In this document: positions 33,590 through 42,630 of the stretch, piece by piece
Numbering within the stretch: position 1 is the stretch's first letter
Layout: every line of letters starts with the position of its first letter
DNA from: Labilithrix sp.
Lineage (GTDB): Bacteria; Myxococcota_A; Polyangia; Polyangiales; Polyangiaceae
Length of the DNA stretch: 64,000 nt
Direction of reading: 5' to 3'
Assembly: GCA_019637195.1 (NCBI GenBank)
Contig: JAHBWA010000039.1
Location: forward strand, 1-64,000
Made by a program: the position numbers and the translations under genes
Notes under the pieces: model-generated
The model's database searches: none
What the model was told of the DNA's origin: nothing
Seen by the model: the letters and a program-made list of their open reading frames with translations, nothing else

Positions 33590-34357
33590 ATGCGTCAGCG
33601 TCATGGAAGCGTGGCGCGGCTCCTCCAACACCTCACCGAGCCGCCGCACGAGTGCATCTACCTGCCGGCGATGCAGGCGTCGCTCGAGATTCGCCTGCAG
33701 GTCGAGGTGAGCCCGCCCGAGCTCGAGGCGATGCTCGAGCGCGGCTGGCGGCGCTTCGGGCCGATGTACTTCCGCCCCGCCTGCGCCGACTGCCAGGAGT
33801 GCGTGACGTTGCGCCTGCGGCCGGAGGTCTTCCGTCCGAGCAAGAGCCAGCGGCGAGCGCGGAAGAACGCCGCGCGCCTGACGCGCACGGTCGGGCGCCC
33901 GATCATCGACGACGAACGGCTCGCGCTCTACGCCCGCTGGCACGCGCAGCGCGAAGAGGCGCGCGGCTGGGGAGAGAGCCCGCTCGACGCCGAGCGCTAC
34001 GCCTTCGACTTCGCGTTCCAGCACCCGTGCGTCCGCGAGGTGAGCTTCACCGATCCAGACGCCGGCGATCGCCTGGTCGGTCTCGGGATCGTCGACGACA
34101 CCGGCGTCTCGCTCTCCGCGGTCTACTTCTTCTGGGACCCCGAGCACGCTCCGGCGTCGCTCGGCACGGCGCACGTCGTGATGCTCTGCGACGAGGCGCG
34201 GAGGCTCGGGCGCTCGTACGTCTACCTCGGCTACCGCGTCTCCGGCTGCGCGTCGCTCGCCTACAAGGACCGCTACGGTCCGCACGAGCTGCTCGAGGGG
34301 CGCCCCTCGCCGCGAGCTCTGCCGGTGTGGCGCGCGGGAGGCGAACGCGAGCGCTGA
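33590..34357 (+). CDS. bpt: Aspartate/glutamate leucyltransferase (Bpt, N-end rule)
   Basis: 255 residues from the ATG at 33590 (MRQRHGS); a start at 33527 would add 21 residues and leave only 2 bp to the divergent gene. Bpt attaches Leu from Leu-tRNA to N-terminal Asp/Glu, marking proteins for ClpAP. Features typical of the ATE family are the Cys cluster CADCQECV (C-x2-C-x2-C form) after the segment MYFRPA, then SQRRARKNA, F..PD..DRLVGLGIVDD, LSAVYFFWDP and the C-terminal YVYLGYRVSGCASLAYK. Confidence 0.88.
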   Translation: MRQRHGSVARLLQHLTEPPHECIYLPAMQASLEIRLQVEVSPPELEAMLERGWRRFGPMYFRPACADCQECVTLRLRPEVFRPSKSQRRARKNAARLTRTVGRPIIDDERLALYARWHAQREEARGWGESPLDAERYAFDFAFQHPCVREVSFTDPDAGDRLVGLGIVDDTGVSLSAVYFFWDPEHAPASLGTAHVVMLCDEARRLGRSYVYLGYRVSGCASLAYKDRYGPHELLEGRPSPRALPVWRAGGERER

Positions 34358-34409
34358 CCGCGCGAAAGCAGGTTGCCGCGAGGCCGCCGCCGGACGATGA
34401 CTGCACGCC

Positions 34410-35816
34410 GTGGCGGGCCCCGTCGAGACGAAGAGCTTCTGGGCGACCGTCGGCGAGGCGCTCCGCGGGACGGAGCAGGAGCTCACGTCGATCCCGATCG
34501 AGCGCGCGGTGCTCTTGCTCGCGGTGCCGATGGTGCTCGAGATGTCGATGGAGTCGCTCTTCGCGGTCGTCGACATCTTCTTCGTCTCGAAGCTCGGGTC
34601 CGACGCCGTCGCGACGGTCGGGCTGACCGAGTCGATGCTCGCCCTCGTCTATGCGCTGGCGATGGGGCTGTCCGCGGGCGCGACGGCGATCGTCTCGCGG
34701 CGGACCGGCGAGAAGGACCTCGAGGGCGCCGCCACGGCGGCCGGTCAGGTCATCTTCGTGGCGCTCGCCTGCGCCGCGCTCCTCGGCGCCGCCGGCGCCC
34801 TGCTCTCGCCTCACCTGCTCGCCGCGATGGGCGCCCCTCCGAGCGTCGTCGCGACAGGCTCCGGCTACACGGCGATCATGCTGGGGGGGAGCGTCACGAT
34901 CTTCCTCCTCTTCGTCGTGAACGCGATCTTCCGGAGCGCGGGCGACGCCGCGATCGCGATGCGCTCGCTCTGGATCGCCAACGGGCTCAACATCGCGCTG
35001 GCGCCGTGCTTCATCTTCGGTCTCGGCCCGTTCCCGCGGATGGGGGTCGCCGGCGCGGCCGTCGCGACGACCGTGAGCCGCGGGGTCGGCGTCGGCTACC
35101 AGCTGCTCGTGCTCGGGCGCGGGCGCGGGCGGCTCGCGCTGAGGGCCCGGCACCTCGCGCCGCGCCCGCGGGTGATCCTCGAGATCTTCCGCCTCGCGTC
35201 GACCGCGAGCCTCCAAGTCCTGATCGAGACCGCGAGCTGGCTCGGGCTCGTCCGGATCCTCTCGGCGTACGGCAGCGCGGCGCTCGCCGGCTACACGATC
35301 GCGATGCGCGTGGCGATCTTCGCGCTCTTGCCGTCGTGGGGCCTCGCCAACGCGGCGGCGACGCTCGTGGGGCAGAACCTCGGCGCGGGCTCGCCGGAGC
35401 GCGCGAGGCGATCGGTGACGAAGATCGCGCGGTACAACGTCGTCTTCCTCGGAGCCGTCGGCGTCGTGTTCGCGCTCGCTCCCCACCTGCTCGTGGGCCT
35501 CTTCACGGACGACGCGGCGGTCGCCGCGTACGGCGCGGACTGCCTCCGCATCGTCGCGCTCGGGTTCGTCGTCTTCGGCTACGGCATGGTGATGGTGCAG
35601 GCGTTCAACGGCGCCGGCGACACGGTGACGCCGATGATCGTCAACCTCGGCTGCTTCTGGCTGTTCAAGCTCCCCGTCGCGTACGCGCTCGCGACGGGGC
35701 TCGGCCTCGGCCCGCGCGGCGTGTTCGTCGCGATCACGGCCGCCTACGCGGCGCAGGCGGTGGTCGCCGCGGCGCTGTTCCGACGCGGGCGCTGGCAGGA
35801 CAAGACGATCGCCTGA
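34410..35816 (+). CDS. MATE-family multidrug exporter
   Basis: 468 residues with a GTG start at 34410. It is polytopic, about 12 TM helices in two halves. Hallmarks are the first-helix sequence LLAVPMVLEMSMESLFAVVDIFFVSKLG, GLSAGATAIVSRRTGEKD, a central long cytoplasmic loop around residue 255, and in the second half W-x-L-A-N-A-A-A-T-L-V-G-Q-N-L-G-A-G-S and GDTVTPMI. MATE proteins export cationic drugs or metabolites by Na+ or H+ antiport. No regulator nearby. It starts 52 bp after bpt. Confidence 0.92.
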   Translation: MAGPVETKSFWATVGEALRGTEQELTSIPIERAVLLLAVPMVLEMSMESLFAVVDIFFVSKLGSDAVATVGLTESMLALVYALAMGLSAGATAIVSRRTGEKDLEGAATAAGQVIFVALACAALLGAAGALLSPHLLAAMGAPPSVVATGSGYTAIMLGGSVTIFLLFVVNAIFRSAGDAAIAMRSLWIANGLNIALAPCFIFGLGPFPRMGVAGAAVATTVSRGVGVGYQLLVLGRGRGRLALRARHLAPRPRVILEIFRLASTASLQVLIETASWLGLVRILSAYGSAALAGYTIAMRVAIFALLPSWGLANAAATLVGQNLGAGSPERARRSVTKIARYNVVFLGAVGVVFALAPHLLVGLFTDDAAVAAYGADCLRIVALGFVVFGYGMVMVQAFNGAGDTVTPMIVNLGCFWLFKLPVAYALATGLGLGPRGVFVAITAAYAAQAVVAAALFRRGRWQDKTIA

Positions 35817-35838
35817 CGGCGCGCGCGTCCGCGACGCG

Positions 35839-36339
35839 TCAGGGCTCGCCGTCTTCGCGCGGCGGCTCCTGGATGGTCACCGCGAGCGTCGAGGGGTCGG
35901 AGAGCTCTCCGGCGCCCGAGACCAGGCGGACGGAGAAGCGGTTCAGCGTGCCGGCGCGGATCAGCCCGGGCGGGACGAACGCCGGGACGTTCACCGAGAC
36001 GTCCGCGTCACCGCCCCCGAACCGCTCCTCTACGAGGTACTCGCGATCGACGCCGTCCTCGCTCCCGTCGTTCTGGAAGCGGACGAGCGCCTTCCAGACG
36101 AAGTGCTCTTCGGGGAGGCGGAAGGTCACGCCGAGCGTCATCGGGCACGCGCCCGCGGTCGCATCGGGGCTGCACAGGACGGTGTTGCGGACGCGCCCGT
36201 CGCTGAGCGAGGGCCCCGTGACGCTCACGATGTGCGGGCGCGGCCCCGACTCGTACCAGCCATCGCTCCGTGTGCACGCCGCCGCGAAGAGCAGCGCGGC
36301 CGCGAGCGGCACGGCGGAGAGAACGGACCTCGGACGCAC
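35839..36339 (-). CDS. Lipoprotein, unknown function
   Basis: 166 residues with GTG start at 36339. The signal ends F-A-A-A-C. The mature part is beta-rich with a single Cys pair (VLCSPDATAGACP) and a repeated pattern of short strands (FVWKALVRFQND, REYLVEERFGG, LNRFSVRLV). Possible Ig-like domain. A TAATCA element is 6 nt before the start codon. Confidence 0.65.
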   Translation of the reverse strand: MRPRSVLSAVPLAAALLFAAACTRSDGWYESGPRPHIVSVTGPSLSDGRVRNTVLCSPDATAGACPMTLGVTFRLPEEHFVWKALVRFQNDGSEDGVDREYLVEERFGGGDADVSVNVPAFVPPGLIRAGTLNRFSVRLVSGAGELSDPSTLAVTIQEPPREDGEP

Positions 36340-36473
36340 GCCCGGTGATTAGAGCGGCGCGGGCGGCGGCGCAAGCGGAACCCGCGAGCGGACCTCGGCC
36401 GCCGCCGGCGCCTCGTCGCTCGCGGGCCGGCCCTCGCTCATCGCGCCGCGTCCGCCACCCGCGCGGAGCGCGA

Positions 36474-39400
36474 TCACTCGCGGACGAGCGGCTCCCGGAA
36501 GCGGACGAACTGCGCGATCATCGCCGCGAGGTCCCCCGAGGCGCTCAGGAGCTTGACGCCGAAGCCCGCCGGCGTGTCCTCGCCGAGGTGCTCTTGCACC
36601 CACGCGACCTGCCCCTGGCATTCGGTGCGGACGCCGCCCGGGAACGTCAGGCCGAGCGCGAGGATCGCCCCGAGCGGCGGAAGCTTCGCGTAGGTCGCGA
36701 CGAAGAGGCCCCCGTGGCGGACGACGTCGTCGCCGTCGAGGCTCCGCCAGAACGTGCTCGGGCTCGTCGCGTCGAGCGCGACGTCGAAGCGCGGCAGCGA
36801 CGTCGACAGCGTCGAGAGGCGCTGCTCGAGCCGCTTGACCGCGCCGACCAGCTCCTCGAGCCGCATGTCGACGAGGCTCCCGGGCGGCGGGGGCGTGGTC
36901 GCCCCCGCGTGACGCGGCAGGGGAGCCGGGCCTGGGAAGGTCGGGCTCGGCGCGCGCTCCGGCGGCCGCGGCGGGAGCGTGCCGGACGGCCCGATGTAGG
37001 CCGGGTGCGGCTCGGCCCGCGGGATCGCCGCCGCTTGCGGCGCCTCCTGCGCGCGCTTGGCGAGCTCCGTGAGGCTCGCGATCACGCGCTGGAAGGCCTC
37101 CGTCTGCTCGCGGACGACGTTCACGACCGCGACCGCGGCGGCCGCGCTCCCGTCGTCGATCCGGAGCTCGACGCGCGGAGGCTTCGCGAGCGGCCGGAGC
37201 GCCTGCTGCATCCGCTCCAGCACCGGGGCGAGCGCCTCGGCGTCGCTCCCCTTGGTCGCCGCCGCCGAGGTCGCGGCGATCGTCGCCTGGCCGATGGCCT
37301 CGCGGATGCGCTGCAGCTGCTCGTCGACGCCCGAGAGTGCGCCCGTGACGCGCGCGACCGGATCGTCACCTTGCTTGCCCGAGCGCCCCACGCGGACGAA
37401 CGCGTCCTTGATCTCCTTCCAGCGCGCGCGCTGTCCGTCCGACATGCGGCCGCGGAGCTCGGCGAGCTTCAGGAGGTTCTGCTCGGCGCCGGTCGTCAGC
37501 GTCTGCGACTCGCTCGCGTAGTGGTCGTCGATGAGCTGCTCGAGCTCCTCGTCGTTCATCACCGAGACGATCTTCTCGGCGAGCTTGTTCATGTTGCGGT
37601 AGCTGCCCTGGAGCTTGAAGGGCGGCTCGGTCCGGTAGGCGTCCTCCTGCGACGCGGACTTGATGTACTCCTGATTCACGTCGAGGAGCAGCGACTGGAC
37701 CTTGAGCATCCGCTGGAGGACGCCGAGGATCTCCTCGACCTCCGCCGCGGAGTAGCCGTGCGACAGCTCCGTGAGCGGGACGTCCTCGCCCTTCGCCATC
37801 CGCACGAGCTTCTGGACGTCGCCCGGCTCGCGCGTCGCGAGCGGCGCCAGCGCGCCGTTCGACGTGAGCGAGTTCTCGATGTAGCTCGAGGCGAAGAGGT
37901 CCTCCTGCCCGCCCAGGATGTCGCCGAGGTTGTAAGTGTCGGCGCGGTTGGCGAGCATGTCGGGGATCTGAAAACGCGCGCCCGACTCCGTGTACGGGTT
38001 GCCCGCCATGACGACGCAGAACTTCTTCCCGCGCAGGTCGTACGTGCGCGTCTTGCCCTTCCAGACGCCCTCGACGCGGCGCTGCCCGTCGCAGAGCGAG
38101 ATGAACTTCTGGAGCAGCTCCGAGCTCGTGTGCTGGATGTCGTCGAGGTAGAGCATCACGTTGTTGCCCATCTCGAAGGCCAGGTTGATCTTCTCGACCT
38201 CCTGGCGCGCGGTGCTGCTCTTGGCCTCGTTCGGATCGAGCGACGTCACGTCATGCCCGAGCGCCGGCCCGTTCACCTTCATGAAGACGAGGCCGAGCTT
38301 GCTGGCGACGTACTCCATGAGCGTGGTCTTGCCGTAGCCCGGCGGCGAGACGAGGAGCAGCATGCCCATGAGATCGGTGCGCTTCTTCGCGCCGACGCTC
38401 CCGATCTGCTTGGCGAGGTTGGCGCCCACGAGCGGCAGGTACACGTTGTCGATGAGCCGGTTCCGCACGAACGACGTCAGGACGCGGGGCGCGAACTCGC
38501 TCATACGCAGGCGGCGCCGCTCACGCTCGACGATGTCGGCCTTGAGCTTGCGGAACGCGCGGAACCGGGGCGCGGCCTCCTCGATGAACGGGACGACGCG
38601 CGCCAGCACCTCGTCGATCGCGACGTGCATCGCGCGGTCCTGGATCCGCGGGTGCGCGCCGAGCAGGCCGGTGACCTCGGCTTCGACGGTGGCCGCGCTC
38701 GGCTCGCGATCGACGCCCCTCCCCGCCCCGCCGTCGGTGACGAGCATCACGGCGGCCTCGCGCACGAACGGCCGGACGTGCTCGACCTTCTTCGTCGAGA
38801 CGAACGCGTCGACGTAGGCGACGGCGACCGCGAGGCGCTCCGCGGGGTGCGCCTCGAGCGTGCGGAGCTCCTCTTCGAAGGCGCGCCGGCTGCCGGCCTC
38901 GTCGAGGAACGACATCAAGCCGCGCCGGAGGCTGTCGGCGGCGGCGCTCGCGACGAGGCGCAGCTTCTCCTCCGCGAGCTCGAGGACCAGATAGCGCGCC
39001 GCGCTCGACACGTCGCCGCGCGTCGGCTCGAGGCCGAGCGCCCGCGCGTGCTCGGCGATGGGCCCCTCGAGCCCGCGGGCCAGCGCCGCCTGCGCCCCCG
39101 CGTGCTGCGTCTCGAGGCGGAGGCGCCCGAGGCTCCGCGCGCGCGCGTGGAGGACCTTCTTCGCGTCCGCGTCGAGGCTGGAGAGCCAGAGCAGCGCGAC
39201 GGCGCGGGCGTCGGCGGCGAAGCGGAGGAGCCCTGCGCTCGCGCGGAGCGCCAGCAGTTTGTCGAGGATCAGCGCCGCGTCGGCGTCGTGGATCCCTCGC
39301 TCGTAGCCCTCGTCGAGGCGGTCCTGCGCGTACGCGCGGACGCTGTCGACGAGCGTGCCCGCGCGCGACGCGTCGGTCAGGGCCTCGATCGTGAGGCCCG

Positions 39401-42278
39401 CCTTGCCCTCCTCGGCGTCGAGCAGCATCGACGTCGCGAGGAACTCTCCCCGATAGACCTCGGACGACTCGTTCGGGAGCGTCCGGTCCCAGAGGTCCTT
39501 GGCCGCCGCGAGGTCGACGTCGTCGATCGCCTCGAAGAAGTCGGTGCCGGTGACGTGCAGCGTCATCACGCCGTCACGCGGCACGAGGACGAGCTCGAGC
39601 GGCTGGGTGTGGACGCTGAAGCGGTGCTCGCCGAGCTTGATGACGTCGCCGGCGCCGCCGTCGAAGAGATCCGCCTTGTCGCGCATGGCGCGGAGGGCGT
39701 CCTGGCGGGCGGACTTGATGCGCGACGCGACCTCGTCGGCGCGCACGCCGTCGCCGAGCTTCGCGAGCTCGGCCTGGACGTCGGCGAGCTTGAGCACCAT
39801 CGCGTCCGACGCGAAGTACGCGTTCAGCTCGTCGGGCGTCTTGAACGTCGCCGCGCGGCGCGCGACGCCCGAGAGGATGCGCTCGGCCGCCGTCATCAGG
39901 TTCTGCGCGCGGCGGTGGCGCTCGTCGAGGAGCTGCTGGCGCTTCGCCCCGATGGCGTCGTTGACCTCCTCGCGCTTCGCGGCGAGGTCCGCGGTGAACT
40001 CGTCGAGCTCACCGAACTTGCCCTCGAGCTCCTCGAGACCGAGCAGGAGCTTCGACAGCTGTTCGTCGCACGCCTCGGGCGTGTCGCAGAGCGCGACCGC
40101 GCCGGTGACCGCCTGGCCGAAGAGGCGGAACTGCGCCGCGAACTCGGCGCGCGCCTCGTTGCCCGCCGTCTCGCGCTTCTTCGCCTGCCAGACCGCGCGC
40201 GCGCGGTTCTGGTGGGAGAACGCCGCGCTGACGCCCTCGAGGATCCGCGTCCGCGCGGTGGCGTCGTCGATCTTGAGCGAGCCCGTGATCTCGGCGAGCA
40301 GCGTCAGCCCCTGGTGGACGACGTCGAGCTCCTCGCCGAACGGCGCGAGCTCCGTCGCCTTCGTCGTCGCCTCGATCTTCTCGACCGCGACGTCGAGCCG
40401 ATCGACGAGCGGCTTGAACGCGTCGTCCTTCAGGAAGAAGGCGACGCACGCCTCGCTCACCTCGTCGAAGCGCTCGACGAGCTGGTTCTCGAGCCGCGCG
40501 ACGGCGTGCACGTCGACGCCGCGGAGATCCTTGAGGCTGATCAGCTGCCCCCGATGGTGGCGCAGCGTCGTCAGCGCGCGGAGGTAGTCCTCGACGACGT
40601 GGAGATCGTCGGGGCGGACGCGGACGAAGAGCTCCTTCTGCGCGGCCTCTGCGTCCGAGAGGGCCTCCTCGGCGCGCCGCTCGATCGCCTCGACCTTGTC
40701 GAACTCGTCGAGGACGAGCTCGCTCGTCTTCTTGATGGCGTGGAGCGTCGAGGCGAGGTCCCCCGCCTCGGCGTGACCGAGCCAGTAGTGCGCGTCGATC
40801 GCGCGGGAGACCGCCGCGACCAGGTCCTCGTACGTCGTGCGCGAGGGGCGCTCCGCGGTCGCCAGGCGGCGCAGCGAGAGCGCGTCCGAGATGCCGCGCA
40901 CCAGATCGGCGTTGCCGACCTTGCCGAGGTAGCTGCCGTCCGTGGGCTTCGCGGCCGCGTTCTCGACCGTGTTGAACGGCGTCCGCCAGATCTGCAACGG
41001 GTGCACGCGCGTCGGCTCGGCGACCGCGCGGAAGATCGCCATCGTGCCGTCCGCGAAGAGGCTGTAGCCATGGCACCGGATGGGCGTCGCGACGTCCTTG
41101 CGGATCAAGTTGTACGGGAGGAGCAGGTACTCGCCCTCGTCGCGACGGTGGTAGACGTAGAGGATGTCCTCGCCGTTCGGAGACTTGATGACCCGCTCGA
41201 ACTCGAGGTCGTCGCTCTCGCCGTCGAAGAGCTTGTAGTCGCCGCTCTGGAGGTAGTAGCCGCCCGGGAAGACGATCCCGTGGTCCTCCGGCAGCTCGTG
41301 GCAAGCCTGGCCGATCGCGTCGATGCGCAGGACGCGCTTCGCGCGCGTGTCGAACACGAGGTAGCGGTACTCGTCCTCGCGGAAGGGCTTCACGCGGAGC
41401 AAGATCAGCTGGCCGACCTGCGCGTACGCGATGTCGCCGTCGTCGAGCGTCTGGTTCGGATCGTCGACGGGCTCGCGGTAGATCCCGCGCCCGTCCCTCG
41501 TGTTGTTCTCGACCTTGATCGTCAGGTCTCCGCCGACGGTCTCGACGAAGCACTGATCGAGGATGACGACGTGGGGATGCGGGCCCGGGACCTGGTCGTC
41601 GCGCGTCGTCTGCGTCCACTCGAAGTCGAGCTGCCGCGGCGGCTTCGCCTCTTCGTCGCCGCGCGCGTCCATGTAGGCGACGCGCCCCGCGGCGTCGATC
41701 GACCAGCGAAGCACCTTGGCGTCGGTCGCGGCGCTGCCGATCTGCACCGTGGCGAGCAGTCGGGTGTCGGTGCGCTTCAGCCGCAGGAGACGCGCGTCCT
41801 TCGCGTACTTGAACGTGTCGCGGAGCTCCTTGACGAACGCGGCGTCCGCGAGGAAGGCGCCTGGGCCCTCGAACGGGAGCTCTCCGAGGTCCCACTCGTC
41901 CGACCCCTCGTGCCGCTCGAACTTGTAGAAGGCGAAGACGTCGCTCACCGCCGTCTCCGTCTTCAGACCCATGAAGACCTGGAAGCCGAACAGGAGGTTT
42001 TCGCCGACGCTGATGACGTCGCGGGCGATGCAGTTGTGCTCCGTGCGGACGCGCTCGTTGGCGATCAGCGCGAGCTCGGCGCCGCCGAAGACCTTCTTTC
42101 GCTTCTCGTTCAGGGCCTCGGCCTTCGACCCGAGCTCGGAGGCCTGCTCGAGGAGGCGCTTGCGGATGACGTCGTAGCTCCCGCCCTCGAGCGTCTGCGC
42201 GGCGCTGGCAGCCCCCGCGTCGCCGTTCCCCGGCGGAGCGCCGTTCGATGCGTTGCCGATCTCGATCTGCGAAGTCAT
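36474..42278 (-). CDS. Giant AAA ATPase, 'DNA repair ATPase' family, with C-terminal PilZ-like domain
   Basis: 1,934 residues from the ATG at 42278; the frame extends upstream without a better start. The N-terminal part (Y-D-V-I-R-K-R-L-L-E-Q-A, E-L-G-S-K-A-E-A-L-N-E-K-R, VFGGAELALIANERVRTEHNC..RDVISVG) is the conserved start of proteins databases label 'DNA repair ATPase'; that name is automatic and not experimentally backed as far as I know. A beta-propeller-like segment to ~residue 450 and long coiled coils follow. The AAA core lies at ~1,290-1,500: Walker A S-P-P-G-Y-G-K-T-T (~1,311), Walker B VMLYLDDIQ (~1,371), sensor VMAGNPY. A Pro-rich linker (~1,740-1,790) joins a C-terminal ~110-residue PilZ-like domain (HGGLFVATYAKLPPLGAILALGL, G.GVKLL) without the RxxxR c-di-GMP motif. 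In the family, neighbours are often flotillins. Confidence 0.82.
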   Translation of the reverse strand: MTSQIEIGNASNGAPPGNGDAGAASAAQTLEGGSYDVIRKRLLEQASELGSKAEALNEKRKKVFGGAELALIANERVRTEHNCIARDVISVGENLLFGFQVFMGLKTETAVSDVFAFYKFERHEGSDEWDLGELPFEGPGAFLADAAFVKELRDTFKYAKDARLLRLKRTDTRLLATVQIGSAATDAKVLRWSIDAAGRVAYMDARGDEEAKPPRQLDFEWTQTTRDDQVPGPHPHVVILDQCFVETVGGDLTIKVENNTRDGRGIYREPVDDPNQTLDDGDIAYAQVGQLILLRVKPFREDEYRYLVFDTRAKRVLRIDAIGQACHELPEDHGIVFPGGYYLQSGDYKLFDGESDDLEFERVIKSPNGEDILYVYHRRDEGEYLLLPYNLIRKDVATPIRCHGYSLFADGTMAIFRAVAEPTRVHPLQIWRTPFNTVENAAAKPTDGSYLGKVGNADLVRGISDALSLRRLATAERPSRTTYEDLVAAVSRAIDAHYWLGHAEAGDLASTLHAIKKTSELVLDEFDKVEAIERRAEEALSDAEAAQKELFVRVRPDDLHVVEDYLRALTTLRHHRGQLISLKDLRGVDVHAVARLENQLVERFDEVSEACVAFFLKDDAFKPLVDRLDVAVEKIEATTKATELAPFGEELDVVHQGLTLLAEITGSLKIDDATARTRILEGVSAAFSHQNRARAVWQAKKRETAGNEARAEFAAQFRLFGQAVTGAVALCDTPEACDEQLSKLLLGLEELEGKFGELDEFTADLAAKREEVNDAIGAKRQQLLDERHRRAQNLMTAAERILSGVARRAATFKTPDELNAYFASDAMVLKLADVQAELAKLGDGVRADEVASRIKSARQDALRAMRDKADLFDGGAGDVIKLGEHRFSVHTQPLELVLVPRDGVMTLHVTGTDFFEAIDDVDLAAAKDLWDRTLPNESSEVYRGEFLATSMLLDAEEGKAGLTIEALTDASRAGTLVDSVRAYAQDRLDEGYERGIHDADAALILDKLLALRASAGLLRFAADARAVALLWLSSLDADAKKVLHARARSLGRLRLETQHAGAQAALARGLEGPIAEHARALGLEPTRGDVSSAARYLVLELAEEKLRLVASAAADSLRRGLMSFLDEAGSRRAFEEELRTLEAHPAERLAVAVAYVDAFVSTKKVEHVRPFVREAAVMLVTDGGAGRGVDREPSAATVEAEVTGLLGAHPRIQDRAMHVAIDEVLARVVPFIEEAAPRFRAFRKLKADIVERERRRLRMSEFAPRVLTSFVRNRLIDNVYLPLVGANLAKQIGSVGAKKRTDLMGMLLLVSPPGYGKTTLMEYVASKLGLVFMKVNGPALGHDVTSLDPNEAKSSTARQEVEKINLAFEMGNNVMLYLDDIQHTSSELLQKFISLCDGQRRVEGVWKGKTRTYDLRGKKFCVVMAGNPYTESGARFQIPDMLANRADTYNLGDILGGQEDLFASSYIENSLTSNGALAPLATREPGDVQKLVRMAKGEDVPLTELSHGYSAAEVEEILGVLQRMLKVQSLLLDVNQEYIKSASQEDAYRTEPPFKLQGSYRNMNKLAEKIVSVMNDEELEQLIDDHYASESQTLTTGAEQNLLKLAELRGRMSDGQRARWKEIKDAFVRVGRSGKQGDDPVARVTGALSGVDEQLQRIREAIGQATIAATSAAATKGSDAEALAPVLERMQQALRPLAKPPRVELRIDDGSAAAAVAVVNVVREQTEAFQRVIASLTELAKRAQEAPQAAAIPRAEPHPAYIGPSGTLPPRPPERAPSPTFPGPAPLPRHAGATTPPPPGSLVDMRLEELVGAVKRLEQRLSTLSTSLPRFDVALDATSPSTFWRSLDGDDVVRHGGLFVATYAKLPPLGAILALGLTFPGGVRTECQGQVAWVQEHLGEDTPAGFGVKLLSASGDLAAMIAQFVRFREPLVRE

Positions 42279-42365
42279 GGGCCGATCCCGTCCCGCGCGG
42301 CCGCGGGCGGTCATCGTACCTGGATTTCGGACCGCGGCCCCGTGATTGTCCGAAAGGAGCCCCTC

Positions 42366-42630
42366 GTGACCGATCCCGCGGGCGCCTTCGTCACCTCTTC
42401 TCCGTTCAACGCGCTCGTCGGGCTCGCCGCCGACGGCGACGCGCTCGCGCTGCGCGTCAGCGACGACCTCCACGACCACGTCGAGACCGTCCACGCCGGG
42501 GCTTCTTCACGCTGGGAGAGGCCGCGTCGGGCGGCGGGATCGCGCGCACCATCACGACCGCGCGCGGCGGCGCGATGCCCGTCACGAAGGCCGCGTCGAT
42601 CGCCTATCAGCGCCCCGCGCGCGGGTTCAA
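42366..42630 (+). pseudogene. Broken hotdog-fold thioesterase gene (frameshift plus 3' truncation)
   Basis: A GTG at 42366 is preceded by AAAGGAG with 7 nt spacing. The first frame encodes T-D-P-A-G-A-F-V-T-S-S-P-F-N-A-L-V-G-L then LRVSDDLHDHVETVHAG. At about 42501-42503 a one-base loss shifts the frame; the second frame continues with FFTLGEAASGGGIARTI, then PVTKAASIAYQRPARG. The joined sequence is the PaaI/DUF4442-type hotdog thioesterase pattern (H-V-x-T-V-H-A-G-A-x-F-x-L-x-E-A-A-S). It stops matching at ~42625, where the 3' end of the minus-strand SET gene begins, so the last ~50 residues of a normal protein (~140) are gone. A frameshift alone could be a sequencing error, but the truncation is not. 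Confidence 0.7.
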
